Positions 1 to 8,939 of a DNA stretch of 64,000 nt are shown piece after piece; within the stretch, counting starts at the first letter, position 1; each line of letters starts with the position of its first letter. Origin of the DNA: Pseudomonas japonica (lineage in GTDB: Bacteria > Pseudomonadota > Gammaproteobacteria > Pseudomonadales > Pseudomonadaceae); the NCBI RefSeq assembly GCF_013522925.1, contig NZ_JAAMQU010000014.1:62001-126000 (forward strand). The letters are read 5' to 3'. The position numbers and the translations under genes were made by a program. Below the pieces are notes generated by a model, which saw nothing but the letters and a program-made list of their open reading frames with translations, did not search any database and was not told the DNA's origin.

Positions 1-903
1 ATCCTGGTCAAGGCGCTCACTCCGCAAGTGTTCGCGCAGAAAGTAGAAGCCGAAATGGCGCACCTGCGCGGTGGCGAAACCACGCTGACCGAAGCGGAAG
101 TGGCCCGTGTCGCCGGCCACTTCGTGGACCCGGACTACAAAACCCTCGAAGACATCCCGCAGGTACTGGCCCAGCTCGAAGCTGAACATCCAGGCTTCGC
201 TCGCTGGCGTCAACGCAACGTGTTCGCCCACAAGCGCCCCGGGTATGTCGCGGTCACGCTTTCGCTCAAGCCGACCGGTGTGGCCCCTGGCGACCTGACC
301 GACAAGCAGCTCGACGCGATTGCCGACATGGCCGATCGCTACAGCTTTGGCCAGTTGCGTACCTCCCACGAGCAGAACGTGATACTGGCCGACGTGGAGC
401 AGTCCCAACTGCATGCCCTGTGGCTGGAAGCCCGTGAATCGGGCTTCGCGACGCCGAACATCGGATTACTGACGGACATCATCTGCTGCCCTGGCGGCGA
501 CTTCTGCTCGCTCGCCAACGCCAAGTCCATCCCGATTGCCGAGTCCATCCAGCGCCGCTTCGACGACCTGGATTACCTGTTCGACATCGGCGAGATCGAC
601 CTGAACATCTCCGGCTGCATGAACGCCTGCGGTCACCACCACGTAGGCCATATCGGCATTCTGGGTGTGGACAAGAAAGGCGAAGAGTTCTATCAGGTGT
701 CCTTGGGTGGCAGTGCCAGTCGAGACGCCAGCATCGGCAAGATCCTGGGCCCCTCCTTCGCTCAGGACGACATGGCCGACGTGATCGACAAACTGATCGA
801 TGTCTATGTGGAAAAGCGCACCGAAGACGAGCGCTTCATCGATACCTACCAGCGGATCGGCATCGAACCCTTCAAGGAGCGCGTCTATGCAGCGAATCAT
901 TAA
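1..903 (+). CDS. cysI: Nitrite/sulfite reductase, C-terminal part (5' end outside window)
   Basis: Haem-dependent reductase that makes sulfide from sulfite in cysteine biosynthesis; cytoplasmic. The reading frame is open from base 1, so the gene begins upstream and only about 300 C-terminal residues are seen, against roughly 550 for the family. The sirohaem/4Fe-4S cysteines are present as C-x5-C (CPGGDFC, near base 487) and C-x3-C (CMNAC, near base 616). The end overlaps the start of the DUF934 gene by 17 bp, so the two are probably translationally coupled, as is usual in pseudomonads. The sulfite rather than nitrite assignment rests on this DUF934 pairing and on family resemblance. Confidence 0.93.
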   Translation: MLVKALTPQVFAQKVEAEMAHLRGGETTLTEAEVARVAGHFVDPDYKTLEDIPQVLAQLEAEHPGFARWRQRNVFAHKRPGYVAVTLSLKPTGVAPGDLTDKQLDAIADMADRYSFGQLRTSHEQNVILADVEQSQLHALWLEARESGFATPNIGLLTDIICCPGGDFCSLANAKSIPIAESIQRRFDDLDYLFDIGEIDLNISGCMNACGHHHVGHIGILGVDKKGEEFYQVSLGGSASRDASIGKILGPSFAQDDMADVIDKLIDVYVEKRTEDERFIDTYQRIGIEPFKERVYAANH

Positions 904-1387
904 GAACAACCAGGTCGTCGACGAAACCTGGCACCTGCTGCCCAAGGACGTGACCCTGGACGAACTGAGCAATTGCGACGACTACATTGTGCCGCTGAAC
1001 CTGTGGCGCGAGCATGCTCATGCGCTCAAGGCACGTGATGGTGGCTTGGGCGTGTGGCTCGATGCGGATGAAGAAGCTGAAGAAATCGGCGAAGACGCAG
1101 CCCAGTTCCAGGTGATCGCCTTGAACTTCCCGGCGTTCACTGATGGACGCAGCTACTCCAATGCCCGCCTGTTGCGCGACCGCTACGCGTTCAAGGGGGA
1201 GCTTCGGGCCATTGGCGACGTACTGCGAGACCAGCTGTTCTACATGCACCGCTGTGGCTTCGATGCCTTTGCCGTTCGCCCGGACAAAGACCCGTACGAA
1301 GCGCTGGAAAGCCTGAAGGACTTTTCAGTGACCTACCAGGCCGCCAGCGACGAACCCCGCCCGCTGTTCCGTCGCCGTCACGGCTAA
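887..1387 (+). CDS. DUF934 family protein (CysI partner)
   Basis: Cytoplasmic protein of 166 residues that begins MQRIIKNNQ. The start at 887 is chosen because it gives the family-typical N-terminus; a longer in-frame extension to 800 lies wholly inside cysI and is low in conserved residues. DUF934 proteins accompany sulfite reductase in many proteobacteria and are thought to help assimilatory sulfate reduction, but I know of no defined activity. The C-terminal half (LRDQLFYMHRCGFDAF) is the recognisable family core. It overlaps cysI by 17 bp and faces the large minus-strand LRR gene 22 bp further on. Confidence 0.9.
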   Translation: MQRIIKNNQVVDETWHLLPKDVTLDELSNCDDYIVPLNLWREHAHALKARDGGLGVWLDADEEAEEIGEDAAQFQVIALNFPAFTDGRSYSNARLLRDRYAFKGELRAIGDVLRDQLFYMHRCGFDAFAVRPDKDPYEALESLKDFSVTYQAASDEPRPLFRRRHG

Positions 1388-1409
1388 GGCCAGGAAGGCG
1401 GGGCCACCT

Positions 1410-4400
1410 TCAGCGTGCTGAACCGGAAGGCCCCGGCTGCTCAAGGCTCAGCAACTGGCGAGTCAACGTCAACGCGAGCGCGTCCAATGCTCGCTCGCGT
1501 TGCTGGCTGATCCAGTCATAGGCCTGCCGCAGTTGTTGCTCGTTCAAGGTCGGCAACGGTTGGCCGCTTTCCCACTGAAGCTCCGGCATTGCCTGGCGCA
1601 GGCCGTCGAGCGCAGCCGGCACGCTGGGTAGCGCTTGAGGGTTTTCGCCAGACGCTGAAAACAGATAGTCGGCCGCGTCCTGCCAGCGTTCGCGCAGCGG
1701 CTCGAACGCAGCAACCCTGGCGTTTTCCAGGTACGTTCGGAAACTGGGCTGTTCTGCTACCCACGTTGCAAACGCTTCGTCGGTGTCTTGCTGCAGTACC
1801 TCCACCCCAACCCGTTGCACCGTGGCACCGCTTACCCGAGTGGTATAACGCATGCCCCGAGCGGGCGGTAGCCACAGTGGTCCCTCAAGCCTCTCGAGCA
1901 GGTAGAACCGCACCTCCACTTCGTCCAGGCCATGTTCGAGCGCATCGTCGGGCAGGTCGTCGAGGGGATCAAGCACCGGCGCTGTGTCAGGGTCATTCAG
2001 GCCCGCACTGCGAGCGACACGGGCCCGGGTAATGCGACGTGCCAGGTTGTCCACCAAGGCACGGCGCCATAACCCGCGCTGATACGTCAGCAGATCCAGT
2101 AAGGGCGCATCTCCGCCACCTGGCGCGTCCGCCACCCGGCGCCACGCCTCAACCTCGAATTCCATCTCATCCAACGTAAGGGCTACCCCGTCGCCACAGG
2201 TGCCTTGGGTGTCCTGGGCCATGGAGAATAGCCGCTCGCGTAATGCCTCCAGTCCGGGCCTGGCGTTCTGCCCTGGGCTAAGCCAGGTTTCCACCAGTTC
2301 CCACGCACGACCCAGGGTAGCTGCCGCATTGTTCAGATAATCAGCGGTATCCACCACATGGCTAAGCAGCTGGTAGAACTCAGCGGCCTCAGGCAGCGCG
2401 CGCTCAGACCTGATCAGCGCCGCCAGCGCTGGAGGACAATCGGTCAACCACCGCTCGGGATCATGCTGCGCGCCCGCGATGTCCATGTCTGCGTCCTCGA
2501 AAAACGGAATGCTGGAGCGGCGCAATTCAGCGCGCCCCTCTTCCGAAAGAGGGTTCCCATCGAGGTTCAAAGACATGCCGTAATACGGCGACTCCACATC
2601 GTCAAGGGCTGCCCTGGCCAATCGCACAAAATGGGTATCCGCCAGCACTGGCAGCTCTTCGATGTCATTTTCCGAGAGGTCGACCTCCAACAGGCAAAGC
2701 GGGTCTCGGTTCATGAGTGTGACCAGCTCGGGCGGGAACGTGGTGAGGTGCGCCTGGCTCATTTCCAACCATCTCAAGTTGTGCAGGCTAGCCAGCGCGG
2801 GAGCACGCCCCAGGGGATTGCCGGCAAGGTTAAGCTCTTCCAGGCGGGTCAACTGGTTGAAACCGGTGACAGTTTCGTCGGTAAGGGTGATGAGGTTATC
2901 TTCAAGCCCCAGCGAGGTGAGCTGAGGTAGCCGGCGCAGCAGCTCGAAATCCGACGGGGCCAGGTCGAAGCCGCTACCGGCCACGCCAAGGTAATTAAGT
3001 GTTGTGGAGAGTGGCATGATGGTATCTACCACCTGAGCCAGGCTACGTTGCCCGGTGTAGTCCAGCCTCAGGCGGCTCAGGCGATTCAACTGCCCCAGCC
3101 TCGAAGGCAACTCGGTCAGCGTATTGAAACTCAGGTCCAGCAAGGAAATCTCAGGGAAGCTCGCCAGGAACCCATCGTTTACGCTGCTAAGGCGCATGTC
3201 CGCAAGCGTAAGGCGCTGAACGTGGGGGAGCCGGACATTGAGCGTGGGCAACTCACGCACCTGCAGGCCGCGCAGGTCCAGCCCATAACCCAGCCCGCCT
3301 ATGGCATAAGCCGACTCGCGTCGTTGCCACACGTCAATGATTCGTCGGCTTACGGTCTCGCGAGCCAGGCGCTCTTGAACAGCGCCTTCGCCAACTACGT
3401 CCCTGGCCCGCGCGACCCAGGCCTGGAGGTCAAACCTCAGCCGGGCGAAATCGGCATTCAAAGCCTCCAGGGCTACCGTCGCAGCTTCACCGTGGCCGAG
3501 GCTGGCACGCAGTTCGGTTATCTCGGCCTCGCTGACCTCCGGATACAGCGCGCGCAGCGCGATCACGAAGGGGTGCATTCCGCCCCGAGGGGTGCCCAGC
3601 AACCGGCCGCGGCCGCTGAGCGCATAGCCCACGGCACCGTTGGCTTGCCGTGTGGGGGGGCGGAAAAAGTGTCGATTATCAGAACGCAACCCCAGTAAAG
3701 GGCGCACGGCATCCCGATCGGCCAGCGCCAGGTCCAGCAAGGCCTTGCGCAACCCGGCGGCATCCCGAACCTGCGCAGTGAACGCCTGGCGCAAGTCGTC
3801 CGGCACAGTGGCCACCAGGGCATTTTCCAAAGAAGTCGATGGACTCAGCTCAAGCCCTTTGTCGTCGAACGCCTGGTAGCGCTCGCCCTTGCGTACGATG
3901 ACCCAGCGCGGCAGCTCGGCCCCCCCTGCTTCCTGTAGCAATGCCCCCTGGAAGTGAGCGTTGCGCAACTCCAGTCGCATGGACTGGGCCCAGCCGCCCA
4001 GGCGCGGCCAGAGCGCCATTGCCAGCCGCTCCCGATCGGCACTGAAGCTGGCGTGCGCCAGCGCATCCAATGCACTCGTCACCCGCCACTGGCGCAGACT
4101 TTCAGCCGCCAGCTCAGCCATCGCCGGCGGGACCCTGCCGGCAGCCAGTGCCAGGTGCTCTCCCCCGGTTTGCCCTCTTAGCAGTGCTTCCATGGCTTGC
4201 GTCGTCAGCCCTGGAAACTGCCGTCGCAAGGTTTGGCGTTCAGCGTCGGTAACGGCCGGGTCAGGTACAAGCTCGGCGGCCAGGGATCCCCGCCGGTTCT
4301 CCAGCTCGCCGGCCCAACTGTCCGCGAGCACTTGATACGCTGGCTCCGGCGGCACCAGAGACGTCTCGATCCCCAGCAGCGCCCCTGTCGCATCGCTTCC

Positions 4401-6512
4401 TAGCTGAGCAAACAGGCGACGGGCCCATGTACCGTCCGCGAGCATTTGATCGGTCAATTGCACGGGCGTACCCTCGCTCGGCCCGAACACACGGGTGGCC
4501 TCGCCCTCTTGATACGCCAGCCCCCGGTCTGCCGGCCAGCCAGGCAGGTCCCGCAGCGCAGAAACCAGCAATGCCGGAATGGCACCGGGACGTCTTGAGC
4601 CCCGTAGCGCGGCAATAGCCATGTCCATTTCACGCTCGGCCAGGCGGTACTGAAGCAAGCGCGCCAGCGGCGCTGGCGTACCGCTGGCATCCAGATGCGC
4701 GCGCCTGAGTTGGCCGTCGCTGATACCGGCAAGCCGCTGCGCCTCGATCAATGTACTGTCAGCAAGGGCCTCATAGCTTGGGTTGAACCGTCGAATCAAT
4801 GTAGTGCTTTCCCATTGCGCGGGGTTCTCGTAGGGTGCCCGCCACGCCCCGGCGCCATCCCCGCGCAAGGGCAGTGTGTAGCCGTGGCCGCGGGGGTGGA
4901 CCAGCGGGGCGTGCGACGAGCCCGACGCGGCGTCGACTTCATGCAAGCGGCCATCCATTCGGACCCAGGCGCGCCCCGCGTGGCGATAAATACCAGCCGA
5001 TTCAGGTTGTACGCTGTTGGGGGGCAGCTCTCGCGCAGCGAAGTCGTCAAGGTCGGGCTGCCACAACCGCACTTGACCATCGGCGCCCGTGACTGGCACC
5101 AATTCCCCGTCGAATTCGACTGCTGCCGGCGTGGGTTTCGGGCGCTTGCCCATCCCCAGGAACGTCGCGTTCTCGACCGCGCCGAACAGATGATCAAGGG
5201 CCGCATGAGCGTCGCCTTCCCGCCACGCCTGTATGCCTTCATAGGCGCTTTGGATGCTTTGGGCGAGCACGATGCCATCCACCACGACATTTATCCCTGG
5301 CAGCGCCGATCCCACCATGAGCGTTAAGCTGATCCCCAACTGTTCTCCGATCTGGACCCAGTGGGCATAGCGCTCCGTGGTTTCGCGATGATCCAGCTGG
5401 GCCGTGGGTACGGCCACGGCCGCCGCCTCGGCCAGAGTCTGCTGTGCCCAGGTCCGATAGGCTTCGGCAAACGGGTCACCGGCCAACGGCAACGGCGTCC
5501 AGGAGAGGTGCCCGGGTAACCAGGCACCTGGCGCCAATGCCCCTTGCACTGTGGCGATAAAGTCCAGGCGGCGGGGCAAAGGCACGAAACGGGAGAAAGC
5601 CTTCAAATACTCTTCGTCATTCAGCCTTGCCCGTAGCGCCGCAGCGAAAGCCTGAGCGTGGGCGTACTGGCGTACCGAGCCATCTGGGTCGCCGGGCACG
5701 TAGGCGACAACCGGTTGAGTTGTGTTGCCGGCGGCCTGCGCCGTAAATACCATCACCCCGGACAAAGAGAAACCGAGCAATTCAAGCCGATTGGCAAATG
5801 CGGGTGTGGTAACCGTGGCCGGCGCTAACCCCCAGTACGCGAGCAAAGAATGGCCCGGCCCACCCAGCGCGCTTTTCAAGGAAGCAACGCAGGCTTGGGT
5901 TTCGAACGCCTTGCGTTGGCAATCGAAAACCTGCCAGGGCAATGACCGAGCGCCATCATCGTCTTCGGTTCGAGCAGGCAGTTTGGCTGGGATATGCTGT
6001 GCCAGTTCCGACTGGAAGCGCCCACCGATATCCAGGGCGCGGCACCGCTGCGCGAATGCCGCCGGGGTAAGCGGCAATGGGCGGCTGGTATCCGGCTGAC
6101 CGTCTGCGGTCAGCCCGCCGAACAACCCGGAGCCGGCGCCCCAGGCACCAGGCGCGGTATCCCGGGAATGAAAGTTCATCAGCGCGGCCTCCAGCAATGT
6201 GCGGTGGAACGGCGGGCGCTTACTGTTCGGATCTACCCAATACACTACCGCTTGGGTAGGGTCGATGGTTTCACCGGCCACGGACGCCAACTCGGCTCGC
6301 AAGTGCTCCAGGGCAAAGGGCTGCAATTGAGGCAACACCGTGCTGGCTTGCTTGAGGCGGTGGCGGGCGGTTTCGGCGGCCAGCGCAAGGGCATGGAGGC
6401 CCTGACGCTCTGCCGGGGTGGCCTGACGAAGCCAGGCGGGTACCCGCGCGGTGACAAACCCTTCATGGGCAAGTTGTGTTGGTGTTGCCGAGGAGCTGGA
6501 TGAGTCAGTCAT
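1410..6512 (-). CDS. Giant LRR protein with dermonecrotic-toxin-like N-terminus and NEL E3 ubiquitin ligase domain
   Basis: Protein of 1700 residues. Roughly the first 1000 residues match the toxin-like N-terminal region (DUF6543 type) of Pseudomonas LRR effectors and include a hydrophobic stretch near residues 390-450 that could insert in a membrane. Leucine-rich repeats occupy about residues 1075-1300. The C-terminus is an IpaH/SspH-like NEL domain whose catalytic motif TCGDGV places the predicted nucleophile at Cys1439. NEL proteins transfer ubiquitin to host proteins, so this is predicted to act inside eukaryotic cells. No signal peptide is visible and no secretion system lies in the window. 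The start is supported by an AAGGAGG site 5 nt upstream. It lies 64 bp downstream of sohB on the same strand and is a paralogue of the gene at 8940-14033. The domain call is strong; host and target are unknown. Confidence 0.9.
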   Translation of the reverse strand: MTDSSSSSATPTQLAHEGFVTARVPAWLRQATPAERQGLHALALAAETARHRLKQASTVLPQLQPFALEHLRAELASVAGETIDPTQAVVYWVDPNSKRPPFHRTLLEAALMNFHSRDTAPGAWGAGSGLFGGLTADGQPDTSRPLPLTPAAFAQRCRALDIGGRFQSELAQHIPAKLPARTEDDDGARSLPWQVFDCQRKAFETQACVASLKSALGGPGHSLLAYWGLAPATVTTPAFANRLELLGFSLSGVMVFTAQAAGNTTQPVVAYVPGDPDGSVRQYAHAQAFAAALRARLNDEEYLKAFSRFVPLPRRLDFIATVQGALAPGAWLPGHLSWTPLPLAGDPFAEAYRTWAQQTLAEAAAVAVPTAQLDHRETTERYAHWVQIGEQLGISLTLMVGSALPGINVVVDGIVLAQSIQSAYEGIQAWREGDAHAALDHLFGAVENATFLGMGKRPKPTPAAVEFDGELVPVTGADGQVRLWQPDLDDFAARELPPNSVQPESAGIYRHAGRAWVRMDGRLHEVDAASGSSHAPLVHPRGHGYTLPLRGDGAGAWRAPYENPAQWESTTLIRRFNPSYEALADSTLIEAQRLAGISDGQLRRAHLDASGTPAPLARLLQYRLAEREMDMAIAALRGSRRPGAIPALLVSALRDLPGWPADRGLAYQEGEATRVFGPSEGTPVQLTDQMLADGTWARRLFAQLGSDATGALLGIETSLVPPEPAYQVLADSWAGELENRRGSLAAELVPDPAVTDAERQTLRRQFPGLTTQAMEALLRGQTGGEHLALAAGRVPPAMAELAAESLRQWRVTSALDALAHASFSADRERLAMALWPRLGGWAQSMRLELRNAHFQGALLQEAGGAELPRWVIVRKGERYQAFDDKGLELSPSTSLENALVATVPDDLRQAFTAQVRDAAGLRKALLDLALADRDAVRPLLGLRSDNRHFFRPPTRQANGAVGYALSGRGRLLGTPRGGMHPFVIALRALYPEVSEAEITELRASLGHGEAATVALEALNADFARLRFDLQAWVARARDVVGEGAVQERLARETVSRRIIDVWQRRESAYAIGGLGYGLDLRGLQVRELPTLNVRLPHVQRLTLADMRLSSVNDGFLASFPEISLLDLSFNTLTELPSRLGQLNRLSRLRLDYTGQRSLAQVVDTIMPLSTTLNYLGVAGSGFDLAPSDFELLRRLPQLTSLGLEDNLITLTDETVTGFNQLTRLEELNLAGNPLGRAPALASLHNLRWLEMSQAHLTTFPPELVTLMNRDPLCLLEVDLSENDIEELPVLADTHFVRLARAALDDVESPYYGMSLNLDGNPLSEEGRAELRRSSIPFFEDADMDIAGAQHDPERWLTDCPPALAALIRSERALPEAAEFYQLLSHVVDTADYLNNAAATLGRAWELVETWLSPGQNARPGLEALRERLFSMAQDTQGTCGDGVALTLDEMEFEVEAWRRVADAPGGGDAPLLDLLTYQRGLWRRALVDNLARRITRARVARSAGLNDPDTAPVLDPLDDLPDDALEHGLDEVEVRFYLLERLEGPLWLPPARGMRYTTRVSGATVQRVGVEVLQQDTDEAFATWVAEQPSFRTYLENARVAAFEPLRERWQDAADYLFSASGENPQALPSVPAALDGLRQAMPELQWESGQPLPTLNEQQLRQAYDWISQQRERALDALALTLTRQLLSLEQPGPSGSAR

Positions 6513-6516
6513 TGGA

Positions 6517-6533
6517 GCCTCCTTGATGGAGGC
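6517..6533 (-). promoter_or_regulatory. Hairpin covering the ribosome binding site of the first NEL effector gene
   Basis: In the transcript GCCTCC, a 5-nt loop and GGAGGC form a 6-bp GC stem whose 3' arm contains the Shine-Dalgarno sequence AAGGAGG. The start codon follows 4 nt after the stem. The structure is read directly; a role in restricting translation is inference. Confidence 0.4.
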
Positions 6534-6576
6534 CCGATGTTAGGAACGGCCTGTCACGCCAGGAGGTAAATAAGGC

Positions 6577-7617
6577 TCACCAGAATCGCGCGCCGCCCAG
6601 CTTGCTCCACAGGCGCACGAACGCTTGTTCGACAGACCCGCTGGCAGCCAGCCCTACCCGCTCAGTCAAGCTCTTGCGCTCGGCATAATGCAAATGGAAC
6701 AGCTCCGAGGTTCGCGCCTTCTCCGCCAGGTATTCATCGCTGGTTTTGATCTCGTCCACCAGCTTTCGCTCCAGCGCCGCGACGCCCAGCCACACCTCGC
6801 CGGTGGCAACCTCGTCGATCGACAGCTGCGGGCGGTAATGCACCACGAAGTTCTTGAACAACCGGTGGGTGATGTCCAGGTCTTGCTGGAACTTTTCCCG
6901 GCCTTTTTCGGTGTTTTCGCCAAACACGGTCAATGTGCGTTTGTACTCTCCGGCCGTGTGCATTTCCACGTCGATATCATGCTTGCGCAAGAGGCGATGA
7001 AGGTTGGGCAATTGAGCGACCACACCGATGGAGCCCAGAACAGCGAAGGGCGCACTGACAATCTTTTCGCCGATACAGGCCATCATGTAGCCACCACTGG
7101 CTGCGACCTTGTCCACGCACACGGTCAGTGGCACGCCGGCCTGGCGGATGCGAGCCAGTTGGGAGCTGGCCAGCCCGTAGCTATGGACCATGCCGCCACC
7201 GCTTTCCAGGCGCAGCACCACTTCGTCCTTCGGCGTGGCAAGGGTGAGCAGCGCGGTAATTTCGTGCCGCAGGCTTTCGGTGGCCGACGCCTTGATGTCG
7301 CCATCGAAGTCGAGCACGAACACCCGCCCGCGGACCTCCGCACCCTTGGTTTTTGCCTTGGCCTTGCGCTCGGCCTTTTCGGCCCTCGCCTGTTGTTTGC
7401 GCAGGCGCTTGAGGCCATCCTTGTCAACCAATGCAGCCTCGAGGCGTTCGCGCAGCCCCTTGTACAGGTCATTCAAACGAGTGACTTGAAGCTGCCCGCC
7501 CCCCTTGCGCCGGCCCTTGCCCCGCAAGGAGGCGATGCCGGCGAGCACAACGAGCACAGCGATGACCAAGGTGACGGTGCGGGCCAGAAAACCCAAGTAT
7601 TCGGAGAGAAACTCCAC
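6577..7617 (-). CDS. sohB: SohB-type inner-membrane serine peptidase
   Basis: Membrane-anchored signal-peptide-peptidase A family protease (S49) of 346 residues. The N-terminus (GTG start, VEFLSEYLGFLARTVTLVI) is one transmembrane segment, followed by a charged Lys/Arg-rich linker and the protease domain. The serine region (VAASGGYMMACIGE) and the downstream lysine region (HTAGEYKRTL) of the Ser-Lys dyad are both present. The GTG at 7617 is preferred over the upstream in-frame start at 7713 because it has a GGAG site and gives the family's usual N-terminus and length. It is divergent from the histidine phosphatase gene across a 229-bp gap. Confidence 0.92.
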   Translation of the reverse strand: MEFLSEYLGFLARTVTLVIAVLVVLAGIASLRGKGRRKGGGQLQVTRLNDLYKGLRERLEAALVDKDGLKRLRKQQARAEKAERKAKAKTKGAEVRGRVFVLDFDGDIKASATESLRHEITALLTLATPKDEVVLRLESGGGMVHSYGLASSQLARIRQAGVPLTVCVDKVAASGGYMMACIGEKIVSAPFAVLGSIGVVAQLPNLHRLLRKHDIDVEMHTAGEYKRTLTVFGENTEKGREKFQQDLDITHRLFKNFVVHYRPQLSIDEVATGEVWLGVAALERKLVDEIKTSDEYLAEKARTSELFHLHYAERKSLTERVGLAASGSVEQAFVRLWSKLGGARFW

Positions 7618-7846
7618 GGCGACTCCTGCAGCAAATTGAAAACGTGCACCAGCATACCGGCGAGCGTGACGGGACGATAGCAGGCGCGGGTACACGGTCG
7701 CTTGTCCGCCCATCCCAACCAGGCCTGAGGTCGTGAAACGCTCTTTTGAAACGGGCGTATGAATTTCCGTTGACAGCCTTATCCTTCGCTTCTAACCTGC
7801 CCCCAATTGCATTGCACAACGGCGGCAACAGCGGTGGGCACAGCAC

Positions 7847-8545
7847 GTGGGTAACCTCTACCTGATCCGGCATGGCCAGGCGTCATTCGGCGCCAGCGAC
7901 TACGACGTACTTTCCCCCATAGGTCAACGTCAGGCTGAGCTGCTGGGTGCGTTTCTGGCGGATACCGGGGTACGGTTGGACCATTGCTTCGCAGGGAGCC
8001 TGCGCCGCCAGCAGGACACCGCTCGCCACGCCCTTGCCCAGCTTCAGAATGCCCCCGCGCTTTGTACATTGGATGGCTTCAACGAGTTCGATGCTCAAGG
8101 CGTCATCAAGGCCCTGTTGCCCGGTTTGCTCCCTGGTGAGCCCGATGCGCTGAGCATCATGCGTAACGCGTCGGAGCACCCGGCGGCGTTTCAGCGATTG
8201 TTCGAGCGGATCGTAGGGCTCTGGCTGGAAGGTGCCGCCGGCACCGAAACGACCGAAGACTGGGCTGGCTTCCTGTCGCGCACCGGCAGTGCGCTCGAAG
8301 CCGCGCTGCAACGTGCCGCGCCGGGTGAAAACATCGCGGTGTTCACGTCGGGCGGGGTCATCACTGCATTGCTGCACCGTTATACCGGCCTCGCTCCAGC
8401 CGAAGCCTTTCGACTCAACTGGCAGATCTACAACAGCTCGATAAGCCACCTGCGTTTTCACGGCGCTGATGTGACCCTGGCTTCCTTCAACAGCCATGCG
8501 CACCTGCAGCTGGCGAAGGCGCCGGAGCTGATTACCTGGCGCTAG
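7847..8545 (+). CDS. Histidine phosphatase family protein (phosphoglycerate-mutase-like)
   Basis: Cytoplasmic phosphatase-superfamily protein of 232 residues, GTG start. The catalytic RHG motif is at residues 8-10 (LIRHGQASFG), and the second-half His region is seen around FTSGGVITALLH. Substrate cannot be read from sequence; members range from sugar phosphatases to SixA-like enzymes. It is followed after 35 bp by the SCP2 gene on the same strand, so the two are likely co-transcribed. Confidence 0.88.
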   Translation: MGNLYLIRHGQASFGASDYDVLSPIGQRQAELLGAFLADTGVRLDHCFAGSLRRQQDTARHALAQLQNAPALCTLDGFNEFDAQGVIKALLPGLLPGEPDALSIMRNASEHPAAFQRLFERIVGLWLEGAAGTETTEDWAGFLSRTGSALEAALQRAAPGENIAVFTSGGVITALLHRYTGLAPAEAFRLNWQIYNSSISHLRFHGADVTLASFNSHAHLQLAKAPELITWR

Positions 8546-8580
8546 CGCCCCCTACTCACCTGACTCAACAGGACCTTCCC

Positions 8581-8895
8581 ATGAGCGACGTAAACAAAGC
8601 TATCGAAACCATGAAATCGAAGTTCAACCCAGCGGCCGCAGCTGGCCTGGACCTGGTGTTCGGCTTCCGCATCGATGACACCAAGCACTACAACCTGATC
8701 GTCAAGGACGGCACCTGTGATATCCAGGAAGGCGAAAACCCGGACGCCAATGTTACTTTGGTAATGGATAGCGAGACCCTGGAAGGTATCGTAAGCGGCG
8801 ACACCGATGGCATGCAGGCATTCATGCAAGGCAAATTGCGCGCCGAGGGCGACATGATGCTGGCCATGAAGCTGAGCGAGCTGTTCCCGGTTTAA
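8581..8895 (+). CDS. SCP2 sterol-binding domain protein
   Basis: Single-domain SCP-2-like protein of 104 residues. The fold is indicated by the pattern NLIVKDGTCDIQEGENPDANVTLVMD followed by an amphipathic C-terminal helix (GKLRAEGDMMLAMKLSELF). Such proteins bind acyl chains or other lipids; the bacterial ligand is usually unknown. An AGGA site precedes the ATG by about 8 nt. It sits directly behind the histidine phosphatase gene and is closed by a strong hairpin. Confidence 0.9.
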   Translation: MSDVNKAIETMKSKFNPAAAAGLDLVFGFRIDDTKHYNLIVKDGTCDIQEGENPDANVTLVMDSETLEGIVSGDTDGMQAFMQGKLRAEGDMMLAMKLSELFPV

Positions 8896-8901
8896 AAACC
8901 A

Positions 8902-8934
8902 GAAGGCGCCCGCGCCACGCCTGCGGGCGCCTTC
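8902..8934 (-). terminator. Terminator hairpin between SCP2 and second NEL gene
   Basis: A perfect 12-bp GC-rich stem (GAAGGCGCCCGC pairing with GCGGGCGCCTTC) with a 9-nt loop lies between two convergent genes. On the minus strand the stem is followed within 4 nt by a run of T, so it best serves the NEL gene; it may also slow plus-strand transcription. Confidence 0.75.
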
Positions 8935-8939
8935 CCTGC

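Noticed and set aside
1399..1435. Hairpin CGGGGCC/GGCCCCG as a terminator between DUF934 and the first NEL gene
   Set aside because: It overlaps the last codons of the NEL gene, has a long loop and no T run.
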